A stretch of 64,000 nt of DNA from Pholis gunnellus. Its lineage: Eukaryota; Chordata; Actinopteri; Perciformes; Pholidae. Every line of letters starts with the position of its first letter. Position 1 is the first letter of the stretch. The translations under genes and the position numbers were made by a program. Location: positions 21,880,349-21,944,348 of the forward strand of contig OU342809.1 of assembly GCA_910591455.2 (NCBI GenBank), written 5' to 3'. Shown in pieces: positions 13,092 to 27,059 of the stretch. The notes beneath the pieces were generated by a model. The model had not been told where the DNA came from. It ran no database searches and saw only the letters and a list, made by a program, of their open reading frames with translations.

Positions 13092-14113
13092 ACCCATATT
13101 TTCACATTAAGAGCATACCTTTCCTTCTTTTAACCCAATTCTACACCAGGCTTTATTTTTGTAATTTATGAGTATATATTTTTCTTTCACCTCAAAGGAG
13201 TACAGTTAAAAACAACCTGGGAAGATCAATGCATAGTAAAAATTCCGAAGAACCCAAGTCAGTTATGGTGTTCTTTTTTTGGGGGGGTGGCAGGCTATGA
13301 CCTGCTTAAAATCTGCCTCAAAACAGTCAATCACAAGTCTTCAAATATTGTCCATTTATAGGAACCTAAAGCTTCCATCACTATTGAAATACTCCCAATA
13401 ATCAATCATATGGTTGTATATCCTGCAGTGACTGCTTTGAAGGGACAGTGTAATATTTAAGAGTTTTATTGGTAATTAACAAAAACAATATATACACCTG
13501 AAGCTATGTATGACTGGAGGCATGCGATAAAAAAAAATGTGCTAAACCACTACAAAGTAGTAGTATGAATACGGCCAGATAAGCCCAGACGTTATGGGTG
13601 CTTTATATTCATACTTTTGTAATGTTTTGATGTAATTTATTACATTTGCTCTGCTCTTTCTGTCGGGCTGAGCTCCTTCAACTATAACACACAAACACAA
13701 GAGTGAGCAGACAGGCCGCTGAAGTGAAACACAAGGATACTCGAGTTGAATGCAACTAAGCTTGTTACTGTATGTGCAAACGTGTAAAGATGTAAACCGA
13801 AAGTGAAGCCTAATTCAGTCACAAGTTTACATTTGTTTCCAGTGAGATATTAATTACTTCGTAGTGACTTTGCTGTTGTAAACCTAATTAAACAATATTT
13901 AGCTATAGCTAAATCATTTTTAATTGATTTGTTTTTAAAATGATATGTTTAATTAATGTCGTGCGGGTCAAATCTGAACGATTTACAACTTTAATCAATC
14001 ATAAATATTGTGTTTTAAATCTGATTGCCTCATGATATCCTCCACACGAGGAATTTGAACATATCAAATTGCTGATCAACACTTTCATTGAATTTTTTAA
14101 CTGGTTTAGTCAA
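13092..14113. other. Intergenic, AT-rich, nothing recognised
   Basis: Spacer between H4 copy 1 and the piggyBac relic. Only short random open frames. Confidence 0.4.
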
Positions 14114-15093
14114 CTTTGGTGTTCCCGGTCAAAAGTGACCGCCATAGGAAATGAATGGGAAACACTAGATTATGTCCATTCATCAGATGGAAAACAGCCC
14201 CATACACACCCACAACCACCCCTCTCCCATACACACACACACACACACACCTGTGTGAACACCTGTTCACAGCCCCATATACACAGTTGTACACATTTCA
14301 ACCAAAAAGATCAGGTGTTTGTTATGGGAGCCCATCTCTATACCGCGCTTATGTGCCCATCCCCCCACGTGAACCACACCTTCTAGACTAAACAATGTTT
14401 CATATCGTCTCACTTTCCCCCTAAATAAACCTTTATTTGTGCCTTGCTCTCATTTTACTCTGTGAGCACAATGAGTAGGCCACTGATGAGGCGACTTTCT
14501 GTCAGAGAGGCTGGAAACTAATTTTTTAACCAGATGAAGAGGAGATTGAACCGGAGATAGAGGAAGATGTCTCCGTAATTGAAGACAACATTGATCCTGA
14601 TTTCGATCCGGAATATTTTGAGACTGACCAGTCAACAGATGGCGAGGAAGCAGCACCAGAGGAACAGGCACCTGAGGTGACATTCCAGTCCATTGACGGT
14701 GTTATACCGGACATGACAAACCTGGAGGCGTGTGTTTGGGGACACGTGGAGAGCATTGGACCAGGTAGACCTCCAAGCCTACATGTTTCTGTTGATTCTA
14801 GCAGAAGTATATCGGTCAAACAATGAGGCTAGAAAAAGTCTGTGGGATGCGGAGTCAGGGACGCCTATATTCCGGTCAACAGTGTTCTTACAAAAGTTTC
14901 AATTAATTTGGCGATACATTTTCAGTGTCTATGCTTTGTATATTCACAGCAGTTATTCATGTAAACCACTAGTCTGAGACATTGTTTACAGCTTAAAAGG
15001 GTGTTAAATAAAATGTGGTGATGATTAATGTTTTTTGTGTTAATGTAAGAGCAATTAAAACAAACCGGTCAAATTTGACCGGGAACACTAAAG
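14114..15093 (+). mobile_element. Deleted piggyBac-like element, about 980 bp
   Basis: The ends are imperfect inverted repeats: CTTTGGTGTTCCCGGTCAAA on the left and the complement of CTTTAGTGTTCCCGGTCAAA on the right. Inside are remains of a piggyBac transposase. A flanking TTAA pair is not evident, so the exact ends may be off by a few bases. A small CA microsatellite (about 14229-14250) lies inside. Confidence 0.7.
14471..14976 (+). pseudogene. piggyBac transposase remnant
   Basis: It opens MSRPLMRRLSVREA and then meets a stop. An acidic stretch follows in another frame (EIEPEIEEDVSVIEDNIDPD, FDPEYFETDQSTDGEEA), as at piggyBac N-termini. A third frame at about 14758-14930 gives LQAYMFLLILAEVYRS, then SLWDAESG and PIFRSTVFLQKF, which matches the conserved core of DDE_Tnp_1_7 transposases. 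Frameshifts and a large 3' deletion remove the catalytic region, so it is inactive. Confidence 0.75.
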
Positions 15094-16230
15094 TAAGGGG
15101 GGAGAAACGAACACGACAGGAAGGCTAAGAAGTCAAGTATTTAGTCAGGAGAAGAGCTGAGTGTTGATGAGAGTATATATAATGCACGTTTACAGCACAA
15201 ACTCTGCATTTTTGTAGAATATTAAGCACTGATGCCAGAAGGGCTGAACTCTGGAGTCGTCAGTAACATGTTTATATATGTAGATCAAAGACCTGTTGAT
15301 GGTCGTCTGTGTGTGAGATACGGATCACTAAGTTACATTTAACAGATGTTACTATAACCTGCTTTATGAGGCTGATGGCTGAAAATATCTTGAAAGAAGT
15401 AAAGGATTTTAGGATGTTAATTAGGATCTTAATGTAGGTGCTTAGTAAACTGTGAAGTTCAGTGGATACTCCTGAAGACATCCAGCCACTAACTGTCTGA
15501 GATCTGGTTTCTCTGTGTATTGTTTTTCCCACATTACACTGTTATGTTGGTGTGTTAAAACTGTGAATATTCACGCTTTTACATATGATTTCATTTATTT
15601 TAAAATTATATTACACCCTTTACTTTAATTAATTGAGGTATTTATTTATATTTTACATTATATGCATGATATGATTGCTCTCATTATATATATTACACAT
15701 TATAATTATTAATAGTTATTTATATATAACATATATATATATGGTTTTACAGTGCATGTATTAGGTTATAATCCATCCGTGGCAGGCTTCTCAACCTGTG
15801 TCAGCCTTCTGTCTCTCCTGTGAAGCTTTGCAGCACATTTATCATGTTATGCAGCTCAATCTTGAACTTCCAGACAGATAAGTTGATGCAGCTGCTCACG
15901 TTTACTGTAAACTGGTTTCAAAACACAGACATTTGTTTCGTCTTGTGTTTCCACCTACAATCGATCATAAATAAGCCCATCTACGTATAGGCTGCATCAC
16001 ACAGCAAATAAAACATTATGAATACAAACTAGCTATTGTGTCTAATATGTGGACTTATTTTCGCTACTTTATTCACCTCCTGTATGCATGTTTAGATTTG
16101 TTACTATTTGATACCTGGGCTTTCATCTTTTCATAATTACACTGAATAAGCTGCAACTTTGTTTGCCTTACTCACTGTTCTTGTCAGGAAATGAATAGTT
16201 TCCCCCCCCCATTTGTTCCCTCTAGATTGA
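15094..16230. other. Intergenic, AT-rich, with a block shared with 32060-32340
   Basis: No gene. Bases about 15825-16105 (for example 'catgttatgcagctca', 'ataggctgcatcacacagc') recur, diverged, at about 32080-32330. This indicates an older segmental duplication within the cluster. A run of nine C's lies near 16202. Confidence 0.55.
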
Positions 16231-16461
16231 TGTAAACCTGTATGTTTTATAACTTTGTATCACCGACAGTAATTTAGTCACTCAAACACTAGAGACATCT
16301 GCTCACAGGAACGATTAGGTCTTTGGCGCATGCTCAGTCCCGCTCAGAAGACAGCCAATCCTGTGCAAGCAACAGCACAGTGCAATTTGCATCAAGTTGA
16401 TATAAATAAACCGCCCTGTCCTACTGGAAACATCTTCCGACTTTCGAAGAAATCTAGAATC
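16231..16461 (+). promoter_or_regulatory. H2B promoter, copy 1
   Basis: Contains CCAAT (16355-16359), an ATTTGCAT octamer (16385-16392) and a TATA box, TATAAATAAA (16401-16410). The octamer is the classic Oct-1 element of replication-dependent H2B genes. The same layout, nearly base for base, precedes H2B copy 2. Confidence 0.85.
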
Positions 16462-16842
16462 ATGCCTGACGCCAACGTCAACGTCAAAGCGCCCAAGAAG
16501 GGCTCCAAGAAAGCCGTCTCTAAGACCGCCACCAAGACCGGCAAGAAGAGGCGCAAGAGCAGGAAGGAGAGCTACGCCATCTACGTGTACAAGGTGATGA
16601 AGCAGGTCCATCCCGATACCGGCATCTCCTCCAAGGCCATGGGCATCATGAACTGCTTCGTGAGCGACATCTTTGAGCGCATCGCCGGTGAGGCCTCTCG
16701 TCTGGCTCACTACAACAAGCGCTCCACCATCACTTCCAGGGAGATCCAGACCGCTGTCCGCCTGCTGCTGCCCGGTGAGTTGGCGAAGCACGCGGTGTCT
16801 GAGGGAACCAAGGCCGTGACCAAGTACACCAGCTCCAAGTAA
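16462..16842 (+). CDS. Histone H2B variant, copy 1 (126 aa, extended N-tail)
   Basis: Core histone that normally pairs with H2A. The product has a Lys-rich tail, the RKESYAIYVYKVMKQVHPDT segment and the canonical AVTKYTSSK C-terminus (ubiquitination-site lysine in AVTK). Relative to the usual vertebrate H2B, MNSFVNDIF reads MNCFVSDIF, bringing in a cysteine, and YKVLKQ reads YKVMKQ. The N-terminus is MPDANVNVKAPKK, four residues longer than copy 2 (MPDIKAPKK), through a short NV duplication. The ATG follows a standard TATA/octamer promoter and the stem-loop follows the stop, so it appears to be a functional replication-dependent gene. It may be a germline- or oocyte-type variant, which is only inference. 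Confidence 0.96.
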   Translation: MPDANVNVKAPKKGSKKAVSKTATKTGKKRRKSRKESYAIYVYKVMKQVHPDTGISSKAMGIMNCFVSDIFERIAGEASRLAHYNKRSTITSREIQTAVRLLLPGELAKHAVSEGTKAVTKYTSSK

Positions 16843-16869
16843 ACACCCGATGGAGACCAACAACACAAA

Positions 16870-16885
16870 GGCTCTTTTAAGAGCC
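16870..16885 (+). promoter_or_regulatory. Histone 3' stem-loop, H2B copy 1
   Basis: GGCTCTTTTAAGAGCC followed by ACCCA, 27 bases after the stop. It is the consensus SLBP-binding hairpin. Confidence 0.96.
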
Positions 16886-18700
16886 ACCCACTTCATCTGA
16901 AGATGAGTTCCTGGTGTTTCGAAGGTTGAACGAGGTTCAATTAAATTAACCACTCTAGTAATAACTAGGGTGAATTGGCCTTTATGTTGAATATACTGTT
17001 ATTGTAGTGGCGCAAGTTGGCAAACTTTGAATTCTAAACCCAAAGACTACCTCATCTTCACCATTAATGCAATATAGCAAATTGAATGTATGTTGAGAAA
17101 CTAATGTATGGGTAGCATGACTTTGATGTCCGATTTCACCCATTATGTTAAAGGACTTATTCAAAACCAATTTGGCACAATTTTATATATATTTTGCCTT
17201 TATTGTATTATTGCTGCAGTGTATTGCTGGTGCAAAATGTCTATAGGTCTGTATCTACTTGCAGTCATTAAAACACTTAATCACGCTCTCATTAATTGTC
17301 TAAAGTTAAATCTAACATGTACATACAGTATGTAGATATCTAAACCGGCACATTGTATTTAAAGACACTAGTGTACATAGGCCTAAATTGAAACTATTAA
17401 AGCTCTCGATCCAATCATGGAGTACTGGAAACGTGGTAATAGCAATCATGCACATGTTCATATAGATATTGTAGAATATTTCTTAGTGTTAACATTGCCC
17501 ATACTGTAGCCTATATATCTGCTGTATAAATGATCACTTCTTACTGTTTATTAAAAATATTCTATACTGTTAAATGTGTATATTACTCTGAATGATAAAC
17601 GGGACAGTCTCAATGAGAAACATCGGTCTAATTAAATGATCTGCGTTGCCTCTTTTTTTTTTTTTTTTTTTTAGGCTTAAATTAGCAAGAGGCATACGCA
17701 ACTTCCCACGCAAACGTTGTGATCTATGAAAACAAACTTGACGGGAGAATGTGCGCACCTGTACAGAAACTATGCACATTTGTGAAGAGCCGGGGACTCG
17801 GATGGTGAGGTGGAAAATTGAAGCCAGACTAAAAAATAAAATGTGAGGCATCATTACAGGTATGATGGCCGTAGATGCGCCATAACAAGAAGCGCAATAA
17901 CCAAACCCCAAATCAAATCTGTTCCTCTTCAGAGGAGAGGGCCGAACTACCGACACTCAGCTGAATAAATGCTCTTCGGCTGTGAAAACAACTGCAGAAC
18001 AGAGCAATAATCTTCTAATGTGCATATATCACCAATTAATACATTTCATTACGTTTCTGAGTAAAATCGCAGTGAACAACTTTATTGATTCATTCATGGC
18101 GTATTCCATAGTGTCAGATAGAGCATACTGTACACACACTCAATCAGAGCTCAGTGAAGTCATGGCGGTGACTGTCACTCACCTTCTCCAGTCACCTTCA
18201 TCACCTGCACGTAGCGATTGTGTAAATCAACAGTGTGGAAATAAAGCCAGTGACAGCTCTCGCACGATCCCTCCATATCTTCATCATGATGTTGTGAGAA
18301 AACATCAATAGATTGTGTTCACCTAGCAAACTTCCCCGTAAAGACCCGCTGATCAGCAGCTCATTTCTACGCGTCAACATTCATGAGGTTCATTCATTGG
18401 CCGTCTATGGTTGGATGTGGGCGTGTAGAGGGCGGGACGTGAGGCTGAAGCAGCTGCGCACATTTACAGGTTGATTTGGAATTTATCAAAGGAAATTACG
18501 CAAGGTTTTATAAATCTGATTTGTTTTTGTATACGTGCATTTCCACCTTCGTATATACGCAAGCATTTAGTTTATCTATATAAAAAACACATGTTTAGAT
18601 ACATTTACAAATGCACGCAATACACAAAACTGAACTTTTGTTTTAAAGAACAACTGTTAATTAAAGTATGCTCTTAATAAGTTCTGAACAAACAGGAAAA
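16886..18700. other. Intergenic with dispersed repeat copy B
   Basis: No gene. A T-run lies at about 17652-17672. Bases 17700-18040 carry the second, diverged copy of the repeat seen at 6000-6590. The 18480-18600 segment is AT-rich. Confidence 0.5.
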
Positions 18701-18722
18701 TGCTCTTAAGGAAGATGTGGGT

Positions 18723-18738
18723 GGCTCTTAAAAGAGCC
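18723..18738 (-). promoter_or_regulatory. Histone 3' stem-loop, H1 copy 1
   Basis: On the minus strand GGCTCTTTTAAGAGCC, 36 bases beyond the H1 stop codon. Confidence 0.95.
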
Positions 18739-18774
18739 TTTTATGGAGCGTTGGTACTTCAGACTGAGAACAGC

Positions 18775-19404
18775 TCACTTCTTCTTGGGTGCTGCTTTCT
18801 TGGCTTTGGGCTTGGCAGCCTTCTTTGCGGGGGCTTTCTTGGCTGCAGGGGCCTTGGCTGCGGGGGCCTTTTTGACCACCTTCTTGGGACTCTTGGTGGC
18901 CTTTTTGGGGCTCTTGGCTGCCTTCTTTGGGCTCTTGACGGGTTTCTTGGCCGCTGCGGGTTTCCTTGCCTTCTTGGGTGATTTCTTAGCAGCTACTAGT
19001 TTCTTTGCTGCCGCCGTCTTGGCCTTTTTCGCCGCTACGGGTTTCTTAGCTGCGGGCTTCTTGGCTGTAGGAGCGGCTTTCTTTGCCGGTTTCTCGACAG
19101 CCATCTTGCTCATTTTGAAGGAGCCTGAGGCCCCGGTCCCCCTGGTCTGGACCAGAGTCCCCTTAGCCACCAGGCTCTTGATGGCGGTCTTGACGCGGTA
19201 ATTGTTCTTCTCCACATCGTATCCTCCGGCTGTCAGAGCCTTCTTGACGGCGGCAGCAGACACGCCGTTCCGCTCCTTGGATGCGGCCACAGCTTTAACG
19301 ATGAGCTCAGCGACGCTGGGACCAGCCTTCTTCGGCCTGGGCGCCTTCTTCTTGGCTGCTTTGGGCGCCGCGGGGGCTGGAGCTGGAACTTCTTCTGCTG
19401 GCAT
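18775..19404 (-). CDS. Linker histone H1, copy 1 (209 aa)
   Basis: Linker histone that binds nucleosome entry/exit DNA. A short Pro/Ala N-tail (residues 1-25) precedes a winged-helix H15 domain (about 27-102: GPSVAELIVKAVAASKERNG to GASGSFKMSK). A long Lys/Ala/Pro C-tail has four SPKK motifs (CDK sites in H1 tails). It is intronless, with ATG at 19402-19404 in an MPAEEVPAP context. Versus copy 2 it differs at several positions (NNYRV/NNSRV, LVAKG/LVTKG, FKMSKM/FKISKT) and is two residues longer through an AA insertion in the tail. About 600 bases upstream are nearly identical to the copy 2 upstream region. Confidence 0.97.
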   Translation of the reverse strand: MPAEEVPAPAPAAPKAAKKKAPRPKKAGPSVAELIVKAVAASKERNGVSAAAVKKALTAGGYDVEKNNYRVKTAIKSLVAKGTLVQTRGTGASGSFKMSKMAVEKPAKKAAPTAKKPAAKKPVAAKKAKTAAAKKLVAAKKSPKKARKPAAAKKPVKSPKKAAKSPKKATKSPKKVVKKAPAAKAPAAKKAPAKKAAKPKAKKAAPKKK

Positions 19405-20040
19405 TTTCTATGTTGATGTGTTTGTAGTTACGAGAACACGAGAGTCTGACTGACTGATGAAGAGCTCAGAGCAGGGGGCTGGACTTAAACACACCATGAG
19501 AACCGTGGAGACTCAACCCATCCCGGGACTCCTCAGTGCGGTCTGAAAGCAGAGTCACTTGTGTTTTCTCTTCACTGATAAAGACTCAAAACTAAATGTG
19601 GAAGAAGTACTGAAGGCTGACGGTGAAGGGAGCCGGTAGCGGACTAGTATCTCTTCATATTGAAGTCACGTAGAGCTCTGATAATCTCTGTGTTCTGTTT
19701 GAGGAGCCTCCAAACCTCACCTCCTCACCGCCGTGGACAGCACTGATCAGCGGCTTTTCTCACTCATTTCTCTCTAAAAACGGTTTAAAATGCATTAGAG
19801 CTTCATCAAAGGTGGTTTTCCAACTGGTCCACATGTTTGTTCAGGGTCTCGATGTAAAAACAACCGTCTGTTGTTGATCAGTTTTTAATAAGCTGAAGTT
19901 ATTGTGGGAGCAGCAAACACACTGATGATGGTCGAGGCTTATGGTGCAGTTCAGCCAGACTTCCTATCAGAGCTGCTCACTGTGAACATGTCCTCTGCTG
20001 ATAATAACTTTTAATAGAAATAGTTCAACTTATAATGATC
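19405..20040 (-). promoter_or_regulatory. H1 upstream block, copy 1
   Basis: Almost identical to 33134-33740. It includes a TGTGTTTAAG element on the coding strand (plus-strand bases about 19485-19493) that could serve as TG/AC-box plus TATA-like sequence about 80 bases before the ATG. The conservation over 600 bases marks a recent duplication or conversion tract. Confidence 0.55.
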
Positions 20041-22458
20041 AAACACATTGACAAATACATGTTGCTTGTTTTGGGAAGCATGCATTAAATGTTACAGTAA
20101 CAATGTTTCGTTGATAGCAAACAGTATTCTGCTCTGATAAAGATTTCGATTTTGATGAATAAAACTAATGTCATCGTTATTATATATTGTGATCAATTAA
20201 TAACTGTTAAATACTAATTATTATTACGTATTATTATTGTTATTAATAGTATTCTAAATATCATTATTGTTATATCATTCAATACATTCAATGCGCATTA
20301 TTCTACCCAGAAGTGGACTTTTGCTGGCAGTAGATAACTAACCTGCTGTGTTTTTTTTCCCGTTGATGATCAGCTTCTTTGACTTTATGACTTATGTTAA
20401 AACTCAATACCTAACGGCTGGCTCAGTAACTTATCTATCTGACTCGTGGTGAGACACCACAGAATCTCACTCTTAGGAACTCAGTAGCGAACACCCACAG
20501 AACACAAGAGAGATTGGATTTTCTCAAGTTCATGCAGATTTATTTGCATCACAAAGTATACGAGTAAACCGAGCTGTCTGGAGTCAACTAACTTCACAAT
20601 AGCACTGTACATTACTTTATACCTCCATTCTACCCTAAGTCTCTCCCCCTCTTCGGAGATGTCCTCCTCCTCTGAACTTTCACCTAAACAAGTTACACTG
20701 TATACCTCGGACAAGTCATAACAGAGGGTTTTGGATTAACCACAGGCTCCTTCCCCGCTCATCTTCTCCTGCTCCCGTTCTTCTCCTGCGTTAGAAATCT
20801 TGCCCTACTGGTTTATCTACATCATCCCCCAACTACCGTCACCCAGGCTCCAAGGCCGCAATACTAGAATCCCTGTTTCAATAACATATAATGATACAGG
20901 CCAATATCACAGTATGAATATATATGGATACATTTCAAATTATGGATATGATGGATTTTACACAAATACATTTCTCTCCCACATTAGGAAAGGCAGTAAA
21001 CACCCAGAGGTCTGTACTGAGCAAGAACACACTGGAATAATCTAGAAGCATTAACAAGTAAACTAGAATGGGAAACAGCAGAAAATGGTCACAACAATAA
21101 CGCATCTGGTAAACAAATGTTACAATTTACATTTCTCTGGTAGATCAACTGTGAACAGCATGATGTAACAGACCACATTACAAAGTGATCATTTACAGTA
21201 AACTCCAGACCAAGGCCGTGGAGCCTGAACCAGACCTACTGAGCTCTGTAACAGTCTAAAAGCACAGGTTGTTCATCATGATGATCATAAGTTATCCAGC
21301 TCGTTTTGTTCTCTTTCACTACATTTTTAGTTACATGACGTTAACCTATAAGAACCCAAACCCATGTTTCCTTAATTAAAGGAATATTATAGGGGATATA
21401 AATCAGACTAAATGGAGAACATTTCTGAAAACATGTTTTAAACACTAACCCTTAGTGCCAGAGTGGTGAAATGTAACATATGTCACATTGGGCATTTACA
21501 TATAGATGTTTTCCTCATTTAAAACTAATCAACTTCGCCTACTTTTTGATTGATAACAAAGATGTTTTTTTTTAATTTGCATTTCCACAACACATCTAAA
21601 TTATAACTTTTATAGTTATTTAACCAGAAAATCAGTTTCAGATTTGTTTTACAAGACAAAAATGTCTTCTCTTTAGATGATATTGCGTTTTATTTACTGA
21701 TATGTACATTTTTTACTTCTTTTTTGTTTAAATGTCTTTTTAAACTACAGAACAGATTTGAATAAAAAAAAGTAATCAGTCAAGTCAATTGAGCAGCTCA
21801 TTACCATTTCTCTTATTTTGGCTAATAAGTTTAAAAGCCTGATGAGACATATCTGTCACAATATCTTAACATTTTAGACAAATTACTTTGATAAACCTGG
21901 GTAGAAGAGTTTAGACATAATGTAGGACATGTTATCAAAGCATTACAATTGTTAAATGTGTTGAAACAACTTTAGAAACAAAAACAAGCTTTTTGGTAGT
22001 TCTGCCACATGTGCTGACCAGCCAGGCAGCCATTTTGGAAGTGATGTACACAAATGAACTCACATGACCACAAAACAAGAGTTAAAATCAAGGAGACAAC
22101 AGTTTATGGAACCATCTATTTAAAGTGTCTGACAGCAGTTTCACCGTGGGTGCTTATTGAAACGTTTCCCCAATTTTATGTTAAACTAACTAGAATATTA
22201 CAGCCCCACAATTCATAAGATTTATTTTATAAATAGTTCATAGATAGTTTATACAGAAATAAATTCGTCAAAGCATCTACAAGTTTCATTTTATGACAGT
22301 GATATAAGCAGACTTGAACCCGATCTATATCCTTATCAGCATCAGAATGTAAGAAGCAGAGTTCACTGCTCTTGAACTAATGACGCTGTAAAAAGATACA
22401 ATGTTTCAAATAACATGCAATTGTAACAGGAAGTCAGCTCTCTATGGAGGAAATGTGT
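20041..22458. other. Intergenic, no gene; possible LTR-like stretch
   Basis: AT-rich at both ends. On the minus strand about 20460-20790 contains an AATAAA followed by 'ctctcttgtgttctgtggg' and could be a degraded LTR, but no pol sequence or flanking duplication is visible. The rest shows nothing recognisable. Confidence 0.3.
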
Positions 22459-22474
22459 GGCCCTTAAAAGGGCC
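22459..22474 (-). promoter_or_regulatory. Histone 3' stem-loop, H4 copy 2
   Basis: On the minus strand GGCCCTTTTAAGGGCC, a fully Watson-Crick version of the H4-type stem, 30 bases after the stop. Confidence 0.95.
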
Positions 22475-22504
22475 TTTTGTTTATAACCAACGTGTGATTA
22501 GAGT

Positions 22505-22990
<486 letters not shown>

Positions 22991-23750
22991 CATTATTTAG
23001 GGCTTCATGTCTGTTATGAGGCTTGTTGCTTATTAAGTGAAAGAGAAGTTTTCAATAAGATACTTTAAAATGTTGCTAAAGAACAGTGTCACGGGTAATA
23101 ATGATTTGACTGTACGTAGAAAAACTACTGTTGTAATCATTTAGATTAGTCTTTCTTTACTCTACTCATTGTATTTTTATTTCTTACCTTTCTTATAATG
23201 AATCATGGAATGGGAACATTTATATAGTGTAGTTATACTTTATTTCTTGTCTGTGTGAAGTCTACAACATATGAAATATCAAACTAAACACAATTATAAA
23301 TATGAAAAGGGATCAAAACAGCTTAATTAGCCATTAGCTATATTTCAGATTGACGTCATTCTTTATCCACTGACACTGACGTCTCTGTTCAGGGTGCTGA
23401 ACCTGGTCGCTTTGACCACACGTCATCGTGCCAAAAGCAACTAGTAACATGTTAGAACATTTACTTAATGCAAAGCTAACTCATTATCTCAGCTTCGGGC
23501 AGACTCTTAAGGGTTAGAGGACAGAAGCAGTCACCACTGTATCTCATGAAATAATTGGTCATTTTCAAGTTATAACTGTGCACTATTAACATTCAACTAA
23601 TGTATCAATTGTTTCAATGACTGTTTCACTGAAACTATTGTCTTTTGGTGAATTGGACATATGAAGTGAGTTATGAGCAGTAAATGGTGAATTAATGCCT
23701 GCTCCTGAAATCACTGGACATTAACCAGTCTGACCAAGTAAAATCATTAT
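22991..23750. other. Intergenic, AT-rich, nothing recognised
   Basis: Spacer without recognisable genes or repeats before the TA/CA microsatellite. Confidence 0.4.
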
Positions 23751-23751
23751 G

Positions 23752-25397
<1,646 letters not shown>

Positions 25398-26130
25398 GTG
25401 CGTGCATGCGCGCATACACTCATGTCTAATAAAAGCTAAAGCTCTTTAGCACAGCAATAACTGAGAACTAGAGATAAAGGTCAGTCTGCACTGACATTAA
25501 ATGACACCAATATGAGCTCTGAAGCACTTTATCTGTTAGAACTTTAGCTATCCATGTTTGTACTAATGTTCTGAACTGGTTTGCCCTCTAAATTTCAAAC
25601 ATGAAAAAGAGAAGTTTCATTGTTTCAAAAAACAAGAGCGATTAACAAACGACTTGGCGATAAACCATTTTATAAAATTACTTTATGTGCTTGTACAGTC
25701 AAAATGTTGCTTTAAAAAAATAAATAAAAAAAAAATCACTTGGCAGGCTCACGTGAACAACACTTGAGAAATAAGAAACTGTCTTTGTATAGTTCACTGA
25801 ATGTAATGTGTAACGTCTATGTAATCATGTGAAAAGTGAAACTAGAAAGCAAAAGCATTTGATCCATGTCTCTCCCGTTCAACAGCAACAGTATTCAATA
25901 TAATTCCATGTAGCATACTTTGATAATTTGTGTCGGCCTATAAATCTACTTTAGTTAAACAGATAGCTACCCTTAACCCCATTTTGTGTTTATCGATTTG
26001 CTCTTTAGAGATCAACGACAGAAATACACACCCACAGGATCGTTCTGACGAGTATGTGTGAAGCATGTGTAGAAACCATGCTAAAAAAGGTAGGTAGTAC
26101 ATCAATAATATGTTATTATATGTAATCCTA
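25398..26130. other. Intergenic, nothing recognised
   Basis: AT-rich spacer between the Tc1-like element and H3 copy 1; an A-rich tract lies near 25710-25735. Confidence 0.4.
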
Positions 26131-26173
26131 TTATGTTAGTGTTGAGGAATGAGCTCTTCAGAGAGAGTGAGGT

Positions 26174-26189
26174 GGCTCTTAAAAGAGCC
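26174..26189 (-). promoter_or_regulatory. Histone 3' stem-loop, H3 copy 1
   Basis: On the minus strand GGCTCTTTTAAGAGCC followed by ACCTCA, 27 bases beyond the stop. Confidence 0.95.
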
Positions 26190-26216
26190 GTTGTGGTTTG
26201 TGGATCAGCAGACAGC

Positions 26217-26627
26217 TTAAGCTCGCTCTCCGCGGATGCGACGGGCCAGCTGGATGTCTTTGGGCATGATGGTGACCCTCTTGGCGTGGATGGCGCACAG
26301 GTTGGTGTCCTCGAACAGGCCGACCAGGTAAGCCTCACTGGACTCCTGCAGAGCCATCACAGCGGAGCTCTGGAAGCGCAGGTCGGTCTTGAAGTCCTGA
26401 GCGATTTCTCTCACCAGACGCTGGAAGGGCAGCTTGCGGATCAGCAGCTCCGTGGATTTCTGGTAGCGACGGATCTCTCTCAGAGCCACGGTACCGGGCC
26501 TGTAACGGTGAGGCTTCTTCACGCCGCCGGTGGCCGGGGCGCTCTTACGGGCAGCCTTGGTGGCCAGCTGCTTCCTGGGGGCTTTGCCTCCGGTGGATTT
26601 ACGAGCGGTCTGCTTGGTTCTTGCCAT
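26217..26627 (-). CDS. Histone H3 (H3.2-like, Ser95), copy 1
   Basis: Core histone that pairs with H4. The 136-codon product starts MARTKQTARKSTGGKAPRK and carries K4, K9, K14, K18, K27 and K36. It has the replication-type signature SSAVM (H3.2/H3.1 type rather than the AAIG of H3.3). At 95-96, QEASEAYL of H3.2 reads QESSEAYL, so Ala95 is Ser while Ser96 is kept. Intronless, with two CCAAT boxes upstream and a stem-loop downstream. The protein is identical to copy 2, in inverted orientation. Confidence 0.98.
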   Translation of the reverse strand: MARTKQTARKSTGGKAPRKQLATKAARKSAPATGGVKKPHRYRPGTVALREIRRYQKSTELLIRKLPFQRLVREIAQDFKTDLRFQSSAVMALQESSEAYLVGLFEDTNLCAIHAKRVTIMPKDIQLARRIRGERA

Positions 26628-26890
26628 GACTTCTTCTTCTTTCTCTGATCAGCACAAACATGCAGTCGACGAGGAGACACGCTGCTCTTAAACTGTGAAA
26701 TGGTGACGCAGCTCAGACCTCCGGCTCCTGATTGGTGAGGGGCTCCTCCTGGAGCTCAGCCCCGCCCAGAGCAGCGACCCACCGCCCGAGTCTCCGCTGC
26801 TCATTGGCGGAAAATGCTTTCAAATTGTCCGCCAAAAATGCAGAGTGGTCCGCCCTCTGTTCTTCTGCAGGAAGCCTGGGCGGAGTGATC
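26628..26890 (-). promoter_or_regulatory. H3 promoter, copy 1
   Basis: In coding orientation it holds two CCAAT boxes (plus-strand ATTGG at 26731-26735 and 26803-26807), a GC-rich CCGCCC/GGGCGG element between them and a TTTAAGAGCAGC TATA-like region. It is nearly identical to 39060-39320. Confidence 0.8.
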
Positions 26891-27059
26891 ATCGCTTTGT
26901 ATTATAGGAAGATTGTAGAAAAATGTGAAAGCATAAAAGTATAACTATTATAACCTGTAACCTGTTTGATTTAAAAGTATAACCGTTGAAACATATAAAC
27001 TGTTTTATTTCATTATAGAAGTGATTAAACATATAAACTGCATAGACGCCTTATATAAA

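Noticed and set aside
16315..16953. Long antisense frame over H2B (212 codons), and similar antisense frames over H1, H3 and H4
   Set aside because: Shadows of GC-rich histone coding sequence; no promoter or domain.
20455..20800. Possible solo LTR on the minus strand
   Set aside because: Only an AATAAA and an LTR-like look; no TG...CA ends, target duplication or retroviral-type genes were seen.
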